Below are positions 52,311-64,000 of a stretch of DNA of 64,000 nt, piece after piece (positions within the stretch are counted from its first letter, which is position 1; each line of letters begins with the position of its first letter). The stretch spans positions 1,154,439 to 1,218,438 of the forward strand of contig NZ_LOJP01000001.1 in NCBI RefSeq assembly GCF_001553785.1. The letters run 5' to 3'. The notes beneath the pieces were generated by a model. It searched no databases, was not told the origin of the DNA, and saw only the letters and a program-made list of their open reading frames with translations. Origin of the DNA: Actinoplanes sp. TFC3 (lineage in GTDB: Bacteria > Actinomycetota > Actinomycetes > Mycobacteriales > Micromonosporaceae). The translations under genes and the position numbers were made by a program.

Positions 52311-54260
52311 ATGCGTGCTCCTGCCTGGCTTCCGATGCCCGTCCGCCGCACCCTGCGAGTGGTGCGGCGGCACTGGCGTGCTGCCGTGCGCCGGGCCAAG
52401 CGGTTCACCGCCCCGGCCCGCCGCGCGTGGCGGCGTTCCCTGCACCTGCGCGTTGTCACGCTCACCATGGTGATGTCCAGCCTGCTGGTCGGCGGCTTCG
52501 GCTGGTTCATCGCCGACCAGAGCACCAAGATCCTGCTCAACCGCGCCGAGGACGAGGTCCGCTCGCAGATGGCGGGCAAGGTGGACTACGCCTACCGCCA
52601 GCTCACCGTGCACCGCCAAGCCCGTGACCCGCAGCTACCGGCAACCATCAACGACACCGTGACGCGGCTGGCCGACACCGACCCCGCGGAGAGTGGCGGG
52701 GCGATCGTCTCGCTGCGGGCCGACAACATCGCTGACCTCAAGCCGGTCACCTCGACCCGGGCCGACACCGACGTGCTCATCAGCCGGGAGATGCGCCAGG
52801 CGGTCGCCACCGACAGCCTGGTCGCACAGCAGATCCGCACGATCAGGATGAACGGCGAACCGATCAAATACCTGGTGTACGGATCGCCGGTGCCGACCAG
52901 TTTCGGCCACGTCGAGCTCTATTACCTCGTACCGCTGACCACCGAGGACCGCGCGGCCAACCAGATCCGAGCCACCGTTCTGGTCACCGGTCTGGCTTTG
53001 GTCATCCTGCTTGGCGTGGTGGCCGGCCTGGTGACCCGCATGGTCGTCACCCCGGTGCGAGTTGCGGCGCGCACCGCTCAGCGGCTCTCGGCCGGCCTGC
53101 TCGATCAGCGCATGAAGGTCGACGGCGAGGACGACCTGGCCCTGCTCGCAGCCTCCTTCAACCAGATGGCGGCCAACCTGCAGCGCCAGATCGTGCGGCT
53201 CGAGGAGATGTCCCGCCTGCAGCGCCGGTTCACTTCCGACGTGTCGCACGAGCTGAGGACCCCGCTGACCACGGTACGGATGGCAGCCGACCTGATCTTC
53301 GCCGAGCGCGACGAGTTCGATCCGGCAGTGGCCCGCAGCGCCGAGTTGCTGCAAGCCGAGCTGGATCGTTTCGAAAGCCTGCTCACCGATCTGCTGGAGA
53401 TCAGCCGGTTCGACGCCGGGTTCGCCGCGCTCGACGCCGAGCACTCCGACCTGGTGCCCATCGTGGAACGCGTCGCCGAACGCCTCGAGGGCCTCGCCGA
53501 GCGCGTCGGCGTCACCATCGAGCTGCGCCTGCCCGACACCCCGGTCATCGCCGAGGTCGACCCGCGCCGGGTCGAACGGGTGCTGCGCAACCTGGTCGGC
53601 AACGCCGTCGAGCACGGCGAACGTAAACCGGTCGAGGTCACCATGGCCACTGACGACGCGGCAGTGGCCATCACCGTCCGCGACCACGGCGTCGGGCTCA
53701 AACCGGGTGAGGAGCGGCTGGTCTTCAACCGGTTCTGGCGAGCTGATCCGTCCCGGGCCCGGCAAACCGGCGGCACGGGGCTCGGCTTGTCCATCGCCGT
53801 GGAGGACGCACGCCTGCACGGTGGCTGGCTGGAGGCGTGGGGCGAGCCGGGCGGTGGCGCCCAGTTCCGCCTGACCATCCCGGTCCGCGCCGGCGACCGG
53901 CTGGTGGCGGCCCCGCTGCCGCTGATCCCCCGCGACCGAGCGATCGACGCCGCACCCGCAATCGCCGCCACGCCCGCCGCCACGCCAGCAGCCGCCACGC
54001 GTGCGATAACCGCCACGCCCGCGGCAGCCACGCCCGCGGCAGCCACGCCCGCAGCAGCCACGCCCGCCGCGGATGACCGGCCCGCCGTGGCCGGCGCCGC
54101 GCGGGAGGACAACGGCGATAACCCGGACAGCGGCGCCAACTCGGGCAGCGGCGGCACCCCGGGCAGCGGCGGTAACCCAGACGCGGGCGACGCCCCGAAG
54201 ACCGGCGGGAACGGCGTTGGTGAGGCCCGTGGGGAAGAGCCTGCGGAGGTGCGGCGATGA
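52311..54260 (+). CDS. mtrB: Sensor histidine kinase MtrB
   Basis: 649 residues from the ATG at 52311 (an in-frame TTG lies at 52302). Two membrane helices (about residues 48-68 and 220-243) enclose an extracytoplasmic sensor; then HAMP, the H-box FTSDVSHELRTPLTT, and HATPase N, G1 and G2 boxes (NLVGNAVEHGE, VRDHGVGLKP, GTGLGLSIA). The last 120 residues are low-complexity, with ATPAA repeats and Gly/Asn-rich stretches. TAACCT at 52297-52302 eight bases upstream suggests a leaderless message separate from mtrA. It phosphorylates MtrA. Confidence 0.93.
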   Translation: MRAPAWLPMPVRRTLRVVRRHWRAAVRRAKRFTAPARRAWRRSLHLRVVTLTMVMSSLLVGGFGWFIADQSTKILLNRAEDEVRSQMAGKVDYAYRQLTVHRQARDPQLPATINDTVTRLADTDPAESGGAIVSLRADNIADLKPVTSTRADTDVLISREMRQAVATDSLVAQQIRTIRMNGEPIKYLVYGSPVPTSFGHVELYYLVPLTTEDRAANQIRATVLVTGLALVILLGVVAGLVTRMVVTPVRVAARTAQRLSAGLLDQRMKVDGEDDLALLAASFNQMAANLQRQIVRLEEMSRLQRRFTSDVSHELRTPLTTVRMAADLIFAERDEFDPAVARSAELLQAELDRFESLLTDLLEISRFDAGFAALDAEHSDLVPIVERVAERLEGLAERVGVTIELRLPDTPVIAEVDPRRVERVLRNLVGNAVEHGERKPVEVTMATDDAAVAITVRDHGVGLKPGEERLVFNRFWRADPSRARQTGGTGLGLSIAVEDARLHGGWLEAWGEPGGGAQFRLTIPVRAGDRLVAAPLPLIPRDRAIDAAPAIAATPAATPAAATRAITATPAAATPAAATPAAATPAADDRPAVAGAAREDNGDNPDSGANSGSGGTPGSGGNPDAGDAPKTGGNGVGEARGEEPAEVRR

Positions 54261-56071
54261 AGCGTGGACTGCTGGCGGCAGTGCTGGCCGGTGCTCTGGC
54301 GCTGGCCGGGTGCGGCATTCCGGACAACACCCGGGTCGAGAAGATCAAGGAAGGGCCGACCACCGGGTTCGCTTCCGGGGACAACGATGCGCCCGACCGG
54401 TTCACCCGCGAGGATGCCACCGACAACCTCGAGCTGGTGCAGTACTACCTGCGCGCCGCGGCTGCCAGCAACCCGGAAACCTCGCTCAAGCAGGTGCAGA
54501 GCTTCCTCTCGCCGTCGGCCAACAACGTGTTCAAGGCGCCCAGCGAGATCAAGGTCGTGCACCTGACCGACGACCCGCTGGTCAACCCGGGCAGCGATGA
54601 CGTGACACTCAAGGTGGTCACCGTGGGCGTCCTGACGTCCAAGGGCATCCTCGAGCCGTCGCAGGACAGCGGCGAGCAGACGTACAAGCTGACCGTCTCG
54701 CAGATCACCGGTAAGCCGGGGCTGTTCGTGACCAAGGCACCGCAGGTCATGCTGCTGACCGACCGGGCGCTGCAGGACTACTACGAGCCGCGCACCATCT
54801 ACTTCTGGAACAAGGATCACACCGCGCTGGTGCCCGACGTCCGCTATCTGTCCGCCGACGTGCCGTCCGAGCAGGTGCCGGGTCAGGTCATCAAGTGGCT
54901 GATCGACGGGCCTGCGGCCTGGCTGGCCGACTCGGTGGAATCCTTGCCCGAGGGCACGCTGCTGCAGGGTAACGTGCCGGCCGCCGGCAACGGGAAGCTG
55001 CAGATCAGCCTGAGCGGCCAGGCCGTGCAGCCGCAGGACGATCCGAACGCGCTGGACCGATTGCGCCGGCAGGTCATGTGGTCGCTGCAGGACCTGCTAC
55101 CGCGGGTGCTGGAGCTGACCATCGGCCAGGACCAGAACGACTACGAGGGCACCGACTACCTGCTGAGCAACGCCTCGTACCGGCTGCCCGCGGAACCTGA
55201 GCGCTTTGTCATCTACAACCAGCAGATCCGGCGGTTGTCGCAGTCGCGCGGCTCGACCGAGGCGGTCCCGGTCGTCCGGTCGGCGGCAAACAAGAACGTG
55301 CGGGCCGCGGCGATCGGACACAGTTTCAGCAATTACCGGTACGCCGCCCTGGTCACCGCCGAGAAGGGCGTCAACACGTTGCGGGTCGGCGGGGCGGCGC
55401 CGGGGGAGCAGGCCGGCTTGAAGCCCGTGGCGCTGCGGGGTGGCTCGGTCGGCCAGCCGGTGTGGGCGATCACCTCCGATGACGCGCAGACCGGCGCGCT
55501 CGGCCTGATCACTGTGGGCGGCAAGCTGTTCAGCTTCTCGGCGGACGGGTCGCCGCTGCGCGCGGTGGCCTGGCCCGGTTCGAACGGCGGGTTCATCTCG
55601 GCGGTGGCGGTGGCTCCGGACGGGCGGCGCCTGGCCCTGGTGGCCGGCGACAAGTTGTACGTGGCCGCGCTCGACGCGGACGGGGATGTGCCCGAGTTGT
55701 CGGCGCCCCGGCTCGTGCAGGTCTTCCAGCTCAACCAGGTCACGGCGGTGGACTGGGGCACGGAGACCTCGCTGGTCGTCGCCGGGGTGACCGCCAGGGG
55801 CCGGGCCTCGATCATCGAAACCGAGATCGACGGGACCCGCTCGTCGCAGGTGCTGGCCGACATCGGCACGCAGCACGTCACGTACCTGACCTCGTACCCG
55901 GTCAGCCCGGTTCCGGTGAAGCAACTGCCCGACGTCATCCACTACATGGCCAACGGGATCACCTTCGACGCGCTCACCCCGCCGGTGCGCATCGGCGTGG
56001 GCAACCTGGCCGATCCGGTGACCAACCCGCCGGCCGGAGTCGTACCGGTCGCGCCGTTCTTCTTACGCTGA
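54257..56071 (+). CDS. lpqB: Lipoprotein LpqB
   Basis: 604 residues; the start overlaps the mtrB stop (ATGA). Lipobox LAGC with Cys at about residue 18. A GerMN domain lies in the middle (about 190-290), followed by a beta-propeller-like C-terminal half with IGHSFSNYRYAALV. LpqB binds the sensor part of MtrB and modulates MtrA phosphorylation and cell division; the three genes form the conserved mtrA-mtrB-lpqB module. Confidence 0.94.
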   Translation: MKRGLLAAVLAGALALAGCGIPDNTRVEKIKEGPTTGFASGDNDAPDRFTREDATDNLELVQYYLRAAAASNPETSLKQVQSFLSPSANNVFKAPSEIKVVHLTDDPLVNPGSDDVTLKVVTVGVLTSKGILEPSQDSGEQTYKLTVSQITGKPGLFVTKAPQVMLLTDRALQDYYEPRTIYFWNKDHTALVPDVRYLSADVPSEQVPGQVIKWLIDGPAAWLADSVESLPEGTLLQGNVPAAGNGKLQISLSGQAVQPQDDPNALDRLRRQVMWSLQDLLPRVLELTIGQDQNDYEGTDYLLSNASYRLPAEPERFVIYNQQIRRLSQSRGSTEAVPVVRSAANKNVRAAAIGHSFSNYRYAALVTAEKGVNTLRVGGAAPGEQAGLKPVALRGGSVGQPVWAITSDDAQTGALGLITVGGKLFSFSADGSPLRAVAWPGSNGGFISAVAVAPDGRRLALVAGDKLYVAALDADGDVPELSAPRLVQVFQLNQVTAVDWGTETSLVVAGVTARGRASIIETEIDGTRSSQVLADIGTQHVTYLTSYPVSPVPVKQLPDVIHYMANGITFDALTPPVRIGVGNLADPVTNPPAGVVPVAPFFLR

Positions 56072-56080
56072 GCCTGCGGC

Positions 56081-56911
56081 ATGCGCCTGGCCGAGCTCGG
56101 AACCGACCTTGCCGACCTGGTGCTGCCCGGCGTCTGTGCCGGGTGTGGTGCCGAGCGCGTGGCGTTGCGCCGCGGGGTCTGCGCGAGCTGTGTGACGCGT
56201 CTGGAAAGACTTTTCCCGTACGCCAGCAGCCCGTCGCCACCACCGCCGGGTATGCCGGGGTGCGTGGCGATGGGCCCGTACGCGGGTTCGTTGCGAGGGG
56301 TGCTGCTCGGCTACAAGGAACGCGGGCGGCATCGGTTGGCTCGTCCGCTCGGGGCTCTGCTGGCCAGTGCGGTTGCTGAGGCTGCCTTGCTGGGTGGGGG
56401 CGCTGTGGACGTACCGGTAAATGTTGTTGCTGTGCCATCGACCGCAAGGGCGGCACGCGAGCGGCACGGTGACCACATGGCGCGATTGGCCGCACATGCA
56501 GTGCGGCGGTTGCGTCGGGCCGGTTGGCAGGCTGATCTCCATCAGCCGTTGCGGGCGCTTCCCCGACCGGACTCCGCGTCACTGGATGTAAGCGGACGGG
56601 TGGCCGCGGCTGAGAATTCCCTGAGGATCAGGCCCGCCCGGATCCACATTTCGCGGCGGCGGCCGACGATGGAAGGCACCCTGATAGTGGTGGACGACAT
56701 CGTCACGACCGGGGCCACACTGGCCGCGGTGGCGAGCCGGCTGCAGGAGGTGGACATGCAGGTCAATGGGGCTGCTGTGCTGGCAGCGACAACGCTGCGA
56801 CGGGTCCGCCCCCAAGCGGGTGAAAGCCCTCCGGCATGGCGAGCGCCAGAGCCGGAAGTCCCGCTATCGGGTTGCCCAACGAGGGGTGACGGGCAGGCAT
56901 CGGCAGGTTAG
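56081..56911 (+). CDS. ComF-family phosphoribosyltransferase-like protein
   Basis: 276 residues. The N-terminal zinc-finger region has two CXXC pairs (CAGCG and CASC), then a PRTase domain with the PRPP loop VVDDIVTTGATL at about residues 203-214 and the upstream VVAVPSTARAARERHGDHMARLA. ComF proteins support DNA uptake in competent bacteria but are universal in actinobacteria next to lpqB and hpf, where the role is undefined. The C-terminal 35 residues are low-complexity. A short hairpin (GGGTAAGC/GCTTATCC, about 56926-56948) follows. Confidence 0.9.
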   Translation: MRLAELGTDLADLVLPGVCAGCGAERVALRRGVCASCVTRLERLFPYASSPSPPPPGMPGCVAMGPYAGSLRGVLLGYKERGRHRLARPLGALLASAVAEAALLGGGAVDVPVNVVAVPSTARAARERHGDHMARLAAHAVRRLRRAGWQADLHQPLRALPRPDSASLDVSGRVAAAENSLRIRPARIHISRRRPTMEGTLIVVDDIVTTGATLAAVASRLQEVDMQVNGAAVLAATTLRRVRPQAGESPPAWRAPEPEVPLSGCPTRGDGQASAG

Positions 56912-57102
56912 CGTTCTGGTGACGAGGGTAAGCGTCCTTGCTTATCCGCCACCGGAGCGAAGCCGAACATCCAGCCCGCCGCACCGGAAAGGAGCGTCCT
57001 CGTAAGCCGATTCGGTCACGCGCGTGGGATTGCTCCGTGATCCCCGGCGTCACCGACAGCAGCACAGCGCGATCCCAGTGCCAACGTTGGGGGAGGTCAC
57101 GA

Positions 57103-57717
57103 GTGGACATTGTCGTCAAGGGCCGCAACGTAGAGGTTCCCGATCACTATCGGGAACATGTCGCCGACAAGCTGGCAAAAGTTGAACGGTACGACCAGAA
57201 GCTGATCAGAGTCGACGTGGAACTGTTCCACGAGCGCAACCCGCGGCAGTCCGATAACTGCCAGCGCGTCGAAATCACCGTAGTGACCCGAGGACCCGTC
57301 ATCCGGGCCGAGGCCTGCGCCAAGGACTTCTACGCCGCACTCGACTGCGCAATCAACAAACTCGACGGCCGCCTTCGCCGCGCCGCCGACCGCCGCCGCG
57401 TCCACCGCGGCCGGCACGCACCGGTGTCCGTGGCCGCAGCCACCGCTGGGCTCCCAACCGACCTGCCGAGTCTGAGCGCGCCTGACGATTCATCGCTGGC
57501 CGACCCGCAGGAACACGACAATGACCAGCCATGGCGCATCGTGCGCGAAAAGGAACACCCCGCGGACCCGATGACCGTCGACGACGCCCTGTTCCAGATG
57601 GAGCTGGTCGGCCACGACTTCTACCTCTTCCACGACAAGGAAAGCGGCCGCCCGAGCGTCGTATACCGGCGCCGCGGCTACGACTACGGCATCCTCAGCC
57701 TGGAGACAACCGGCTGA
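57103..57717 (+). CDS. hpf: Ribosome hibernation promoting factor, long form
   Basis: 204 residues from the GTG at 57103, with GGGGGAGG upstream. The N-terminal HPF/RaiA domain (VVKGRNVEVPDHYREHVADKLAKVERY, split motif at residues 4-30) ends near residue 100. After a linker, the C-terminal dimerisation domain includes MTVDDALFQMELVGHDFYLFHDKES. Long HPF links 70S ribosomes into inactive 100S dimers in stationary phase. Located between comF and secA as in mycobacteria, apart from the acetyltransferase genes. Confidence 0.95.
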   Translation: MDIVVKGRNVEVPDHYREHVADKLAKVERYDQKLIRVDVELFHERNPRQSDNCQRVEITVVTRGPVIRAEACAKDFYAALDCAINKLDGRLRRAADRRRVHRGRHAPVSVAAATAGLPTDLPSLSAPDDSSLADPQEHDNDQPWRIVREKEHPADPMTVDDALFQMELVGHDFYLFHDKESGRPSVVYRRRGYDYGILSLETTG

Positions 57718-57828
57718 GCGCGGCCTCTGACCGGTCTTGACTGACGCTGTCGCGAGCAGCGCGGTGCCCGGTCCGGCCGGTCCTCAGCCCGCGGACGGGC
57801 GGGTTGAGCGCAAGACCTGTCTACGCTG

Positions 57829-57863
57829 ACCGCGCCCTCGGCAGTGCGAACTGAGGGCGCGGT
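57829..57863. terminator. Bidirectional terminator hairpin
   Basis: ACCGCGCCCTC and GAGGGCGCGGT form a perfect 11-pair stem with a 13-base loop between the convergent hpf and acetyltransferase genes. Confidence 0.75.
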
Positions 57864-57945
57864 CTGACACCTGCGCGCTTGCAGGATGGCTTGTGTCCAG
57901 TGGGCAGACGACTCTCGCGCCCGCAGCCCGTCGCGCCCAACCGCC

Positions 57946-59070
57946 TCACTCACTGATCAGAGCGAGCACATCCTCAGCCAGCAGCGCGAACTGAACATCA
58001 TCGTTGCGCGTCCCATCGGGTCCGGGCAGCCGGCCCCGCAGATACGCCTCGCGCTTGAATCCCGCCTTCTCCAACACCCGCTGAGAGGCCAGGTTCTCCG
58101 GCAGCGCCCCCGCGATCAGCCGGGCGATTCCCGTCTCCGCGAAAGCCCACAGCGCCACCAGTTGCGCAGCTCGGGTGGGGTAGCCCCGGCCGCGCCAGGC
58201 CGGGAGCATGCTGTAGCCGATCATGGCCTGGGCCGTTCGGGGGTCCTGGTAGTACAGCCCGATCTCGCCGGCTCGCGTGCCGGTTTCCGCGTCCAGGATG
58301 ATCATGTCGGCGCGGTTGCCGGCGAGCCAGTGGGCTTGAGAGCGGTCGCAGCGTCGTTCCATCTCGATGTGGCTGGGCGGGATGGGGGGCACGGAGGTTG
58401 CGACGATCTCCGGGAGACTGTGCAGCGCCGTGTAGAACTCGCTGTCCTCGGGCAGCAGCGGCCGGAGGGTCACCACGCCATCGCTCAGTTCGTTGCCCGG
58501 CAAATCGGGCAAGAGTCGCTCGACGGGGCCGGGGGGATCCTCGGCCAGGCGGGCATAGGCCACCAGATCGTCGCGATTGCCGTCTCTGTCCGGAAGCGCT
58601 GCCCGCCGTACGCCCTCACGGGTGTAACCAGCCGCAAAGGCGACACGCTGGCTCGCCGTGTTCTCCCAGTGCGTCAGCAACTCCAGCCGGGACAGCCCAC
58701 TTACGAACGCGTGCTCGCTCAGGGCGCGTACCGCCGCAGTGGCCACGCCTCGTCCGCGCGCATCCGGCGCCGTCCAGTAGCCGATCTCCGCCTGACCGCG
58801 TTCGAGCGCCACCCGGTCGATTCCCGCGCCGCCGAGCAACTGGTCGGTTCCGGTGTCCGCGATGGCCCAGAAACCGCCGCCTGCCGAGAACATGCGCGGC
58901 ACGACGTCGTTCAGGTACTCCTCGGCCTGCGTATGCGTGAAGGGGATCGGCAGCAGGGGCAGGAAACGCCGCAGTTCCCAATCGTTGTACGCGGTGAGCA
59001 GGTCGTCCAGGTCGTGCCGGGCCAGCGCGCGTAGTCGTACCCCGTGCGCCTCGATCACAGGAACCCTCAC
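57946..59070 (-). CDS. Tandem-GNAT acetyltransferase
   Basis: 374 residues from the GTG at 59070. Two RimJ/RimL-type GNAT domains in one chain: acetyl-CoA loops WTAPDARGRGVATAAV at about residue 100 and MLPAWRGRGYPTRAAQ at about 300, each followed by the N-x-A-SQRV-x-x-AGF/GY helix. Substrate unknown. The start overlaps the stop of the broken GNAT gene upstream (GTGA), so both were once one operon. Confidence 0.88.
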   Translation of the reverse strand: MRVPVIEAHGVRLRALARHDLDDLLTAYNDWELRRFLPLLPIPFTHTQAEEYLNDVVPRMFSAGGGFWAIADTGTDQLLGGAGIDRVALERGQAEIGYWTAPDARGRGVATAAVRALSEHAFVSGLSRLELLTHWENTASQRVAFAAGYTREGVRRAALPDRDGNRDDLVAYARLAEDPPGPVERLLPDLPGNELSDGVVTLRPLLPEDSEFYTALHSLPEIVATSVPPIPPSHIEMERRCDRSQAHWLAGNRADMIILDAETGTRAGEIGLYYQDPRTAQAMIGYSMLPAWRGRGYPTRAAQLVALWAFAETGIARLIAGALPENLASQRVLEKAGFKREAYLRGRLPGPDGTRNDDVQFALLAEDVLALISE

Positions 59071-60004
59071 ACAACCTCATCTCTCAGCAGCGATGCCACC
59101 CAGCAGTCCCGCCGTTTCCCGTTGATCATCAAAGCCTGCCGCATGAGTCCTTCGGTCGCGAACCCGGCCCTCGCCGCGACCTGCCCGGACACATCGTTCC
59201 CGGCCGCCCACCGGAGCTGGATGCGCTGCGGCCCGAGCACCTCGAACCCCCACCTGCTGATGGCGCGGACCGCCGACACCGCATACCCACGCCGGCGAAA
59301 GTCAGGCAGGACGAAATATCCCACTTCGCCCACCGCCGGGTCGTCGCGCCGCACGCTCAGATCAATCGATCCGGCGTACGAGTCCAGATCATCAGCAATC
59401 GCGAAAACAACCTCAACACCCCCGGCCCACCACAGCGGAACCAGCCGGTCGACGTAGTCACGGGCCGTCTCGTGAGTCCACTTCTCCGGAACCGAGAACC
59501 AGCGGATGGTGTCCGGGTCGTTGTAGCCGACGGTGATGGCCGGGATGTCTTTCTCGGCAGGTTGACGCAGCGTGACCGGATTGGCGGTGAGTGTCGGGGG
59601 GGTGGAGCCGAAAACGCGGGCTGCCCGCCAGCTGACCCGCCGCAATCCCTGTTCGAAGGCCGACTGCGGCAGCGCCCGTGCGGCTCGCTCGCTAACTCTG
59701 TGTCCCGCGCCCACGGTACCGTCCAGTAACCGATCGACGCCGTCCGCGCCGCTTCATCGATGCCACTCAGCACGACGCTGCCTGCCAACCCATGATCGGC
59801 GAAGACGCCCAGGTGCCAATTGGTCCGGTCGTCCTGCCGCGAGCCGATGAACTCCAAAGCCTCCTCCATCCGGTACGGCCACGGCAAACTCGGTAACCAA
59901 CGGCGCAGCCACGGGTCCTGACACGCCCGGACCATTGCCTCGGCGTCCCCGGACCGCCAGGGGCGCACGAGTAGCTCATCGACTCGAAACTCGGGCGCAC
60001 GCAC
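59067..60004 (-). pseudogene. Broken tandem-GNAT acetyltransferase gene
   Basis: The first domain is read from about 60004 (VRAPEFRVDELLVRPWRSGD) to SIGYWTVPWAR near 59715, where the frame is lost before the acetyl-CoA loop. Reading resumes in another frame (ALPQSAFEQGLRRVSWRAA), then jumps straight to the second domain (PVTLRQPAEKDIPAI), missing about 40 residues. The second domain (LPDFRRRGYAVSAV and NDVSGQVAARAGF) is intact to the stop at 59067 and could still be expressed from an internal start. A sequencing error could explain the shift but not the missing segment. Confidence 0.7.
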
Positions 60005-60190
60005 GCGGCCATCCTGCCGCGCGGACGCACAGAGATGCCACCACGTTGCACGCCGCACCGCCGCTCCGCTTTCAGCGAACGTGCTGCGGTATTTGCACCA
60101 CTTTGCGAGGTTAACCGGAGGCGCGGGTCACGAGTACGCCAAGAAGGCGCCTACGATGGTTCGGCAGACCGTCTAGGGGAGCGTTGACCC

Positions 60191-63106
<2,916 letters not shown>

Positions 63107-63126
63107 TCGGTTCGTGGTTGTTAGTT

Positions 63127-63160
63127 CCCGGCCCCTACGGCGTTTGCCGTGGGGGCCGGG
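63127..63160 (+). terminator. secA terminator
   Basis: CCCGGCCCC and ACGGC pair with GCCGT and GGGGCCGGG around GTTT with one bulge, then CTCTTTC. Twenty bases after the secA stop. The next 170 bases up to 63334 hold no supported gene. Confidence 0.82.
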
Positions 63161-63334
63161 CTCTTTCGGCTGTATGCGCGGCTGTGTCTCCATGCTGCGG
63201 TATCGAGGGGGTAAGGCCTCGAGCGCCGTTACCGGTAACGGGCTCAAGGAGGGTGAGGCCCAGGACGGCCGCCGCCTCTACTGCTCACCGGACGCCCCGG
63301 GGGTACCCGTGGTCTGTACTGCTGAGGAGGGTGG

Positions 63335-63919
63335 TTACAGCAGGCGCAGCACGGTGGCCAGCCAGCGGTTATGGGGCTTCTCCAGGCGGAACACGAGCGC
63401 CCAGGCTCTCTCCGGGGCAACCAGCACGGCCGCTGCTTCTACGACGCCAATCCGGGGTTCGCAGATGGAGGTGCGAGTGGCGAGTACCGGGGATGGAACC
63501 TGATTGCGGGGGAGCTGCTGGACTTCCCGGCGAGTGACAGCTACCTGCTGCGCGGCGATCAGGGCTTGCGAGATCAGGTGGGCTGCCTCGCGCGGTTGGG
63601 CCAAGGAGCGTAGGTGGGCTGCGGGGCGGTAGCCGTTGATGACTTCGGCGCAGGCTTTGACGAAGTGGTGGGCGGCCAGCTCACCCTCGCTGGGTCCACT
63701 GCGGGTCGCCGGCTGGCGGCGGGAGGTCCGGGTGCTGCGTTCTTTGACTGTTGCAGCGGAGGTTGCGGCGCCTTTGCCTCGTCCGGCTGATGTGGGAAGG
63801 GCCGGGCCTCGGGCGCCTGCGCCACGGGTGGCTGGAGCGCGAACACCCGCCCTGCGCGCAGCGGGGTCGAGGCTCCGCCCAGCCAAGTTCCGCCGGGCCT
63901 CAGCACCCCGCTCATCCAC
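63335..63919 (-). CDS. Rv3235-family protein
   Basis: 194 residues if the GTG at 63919 is used; the frame stays open to the window edge, so the true start may lie outside. The first 90 residues are basic, Ala/Arg-rich and disordered. The conserved part reads HHFVKACAEVINGYRPAAHLRSL, then ICEPRIGVVEAAAVL and ALVFRLEKPHNRWLATVLRLL, the pattern of the actinobacterial Rv3235 family, an NTF2-like fold found near secA1. Function unknown. Confidence 0.8.
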   Translation of the reverse strand: MDERGAEARRNLAGRSLDPAARRAGVRAPATRGAGARGPALPTSAGRGKGAATSAATVKERSTRTSRRQPATRSGPSEGELAAHHFVKACAEVINGYRPAAHLRSLAQPREAAHLISQALIAAQQVAVTRREVQQLPRNQVPSPVLATRTSICEPRIGVVEAAAVLVAPERAWALVFRLEKPHNRWLATVLRLL

Positions 63920-64000
63920 GCCGCGCGAGGCGCCCCTCGGAACAACCCCACCGTCGACGCAGCCCCCACCAGCCGAATCAGCAGAGCCCCCCGAACTGCC

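Overview
The window is GC-rich actinobacterial chromosome. The coenzyme F420 genes (fbiA, fbiB, fbiC), a WhiB/WhmD regulator, MtrAB-LpqB, the mannose-donor genes (manA, manB, manC), XRE-DUF5753/DUF397 pairs, a DUF6493 protein and an Rv3235-family protein point to a filamentous actinomycete, most likely Micromonosporales or a near relative. The genus cannot be fixed by reading. From memory of gene content, the order is an expanded, rearranged version of the block between purK/purE and secA1 in Mycobacterium tuberculosis (about Rv3240c to Rv3276c).

Layout. 1-2.5 kb: a DUF255 thioredoxin-fold protein and a self-contained 52-codon gene with its own promoter and terminator. 2.5-3.7 kb: a leader with an rrn-like antitermination motif, then nine tRNA or tRNA-like genes in under 900 bp. 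They include two leucine tRNAs without the long variable arm and a very divergent tyrosine-type tRNA with an encoded CCA. 3.9-6 kb: purK-purE and a small SnoaL-like gene. 6-16.4 kb: a giant membrane protein, a ugd relic, an acyl-CoA dehydrogenase and two uncharacterised proteins. 16.4-24 kb: thioesterase, acetoacetyl-CoA synthetase, a shortened DUF6493 gene, a GH64 glucanase relic, a TIGR03089 protein, a glycosyltransferase and manC. 24-31.2 kb: Nudix, fbiB and fbiA on the minus strand, a proline-rich membrane protein and fbiC. 31.2-40.7 kb: whiB, a metallopeptidase-fold protein without its metal motif, DUF3499, a polysaccharide deacetylase lipoprotein, an AcoR-like regulator with aldehyde dehydrogenase and DUF779, a methyltransferase, a GNAT enzyme and a secreted DUF3455 protein. 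40.8-45.9 kb: manB, Trm112-like, SIS protein, CDF transporter, manA. 45.9-51.5 kb: a candidate small RNA, an XRE/DUF397 pair and an efeUOB iron operon behind a DtxR/IdeR-type box. 51.5-64 kb: mtrA-mtrB-lpqB, comF, long-form hpf, tandem GNAT genes (one broken), secA and an Rv3235-family gene at the edge.

How it works together: manA, manB and manC make GDP-mannose; fbiA, fbiB and fbiC cover most of F420 synthesis; MtrAB-LpqB, WhiB and SecA link growth, division and secretion. Two themes recur. Many genes have a TANNNT hexamer 6-9 bases before the start codon and no Shine-Dalgarno, which suggests leaderless transcripts. Many intergenic gaps hold short degenerate tandem repeats (17-36 bp) whose unit differs at every locus. 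The tRNA array is the most unusual element.
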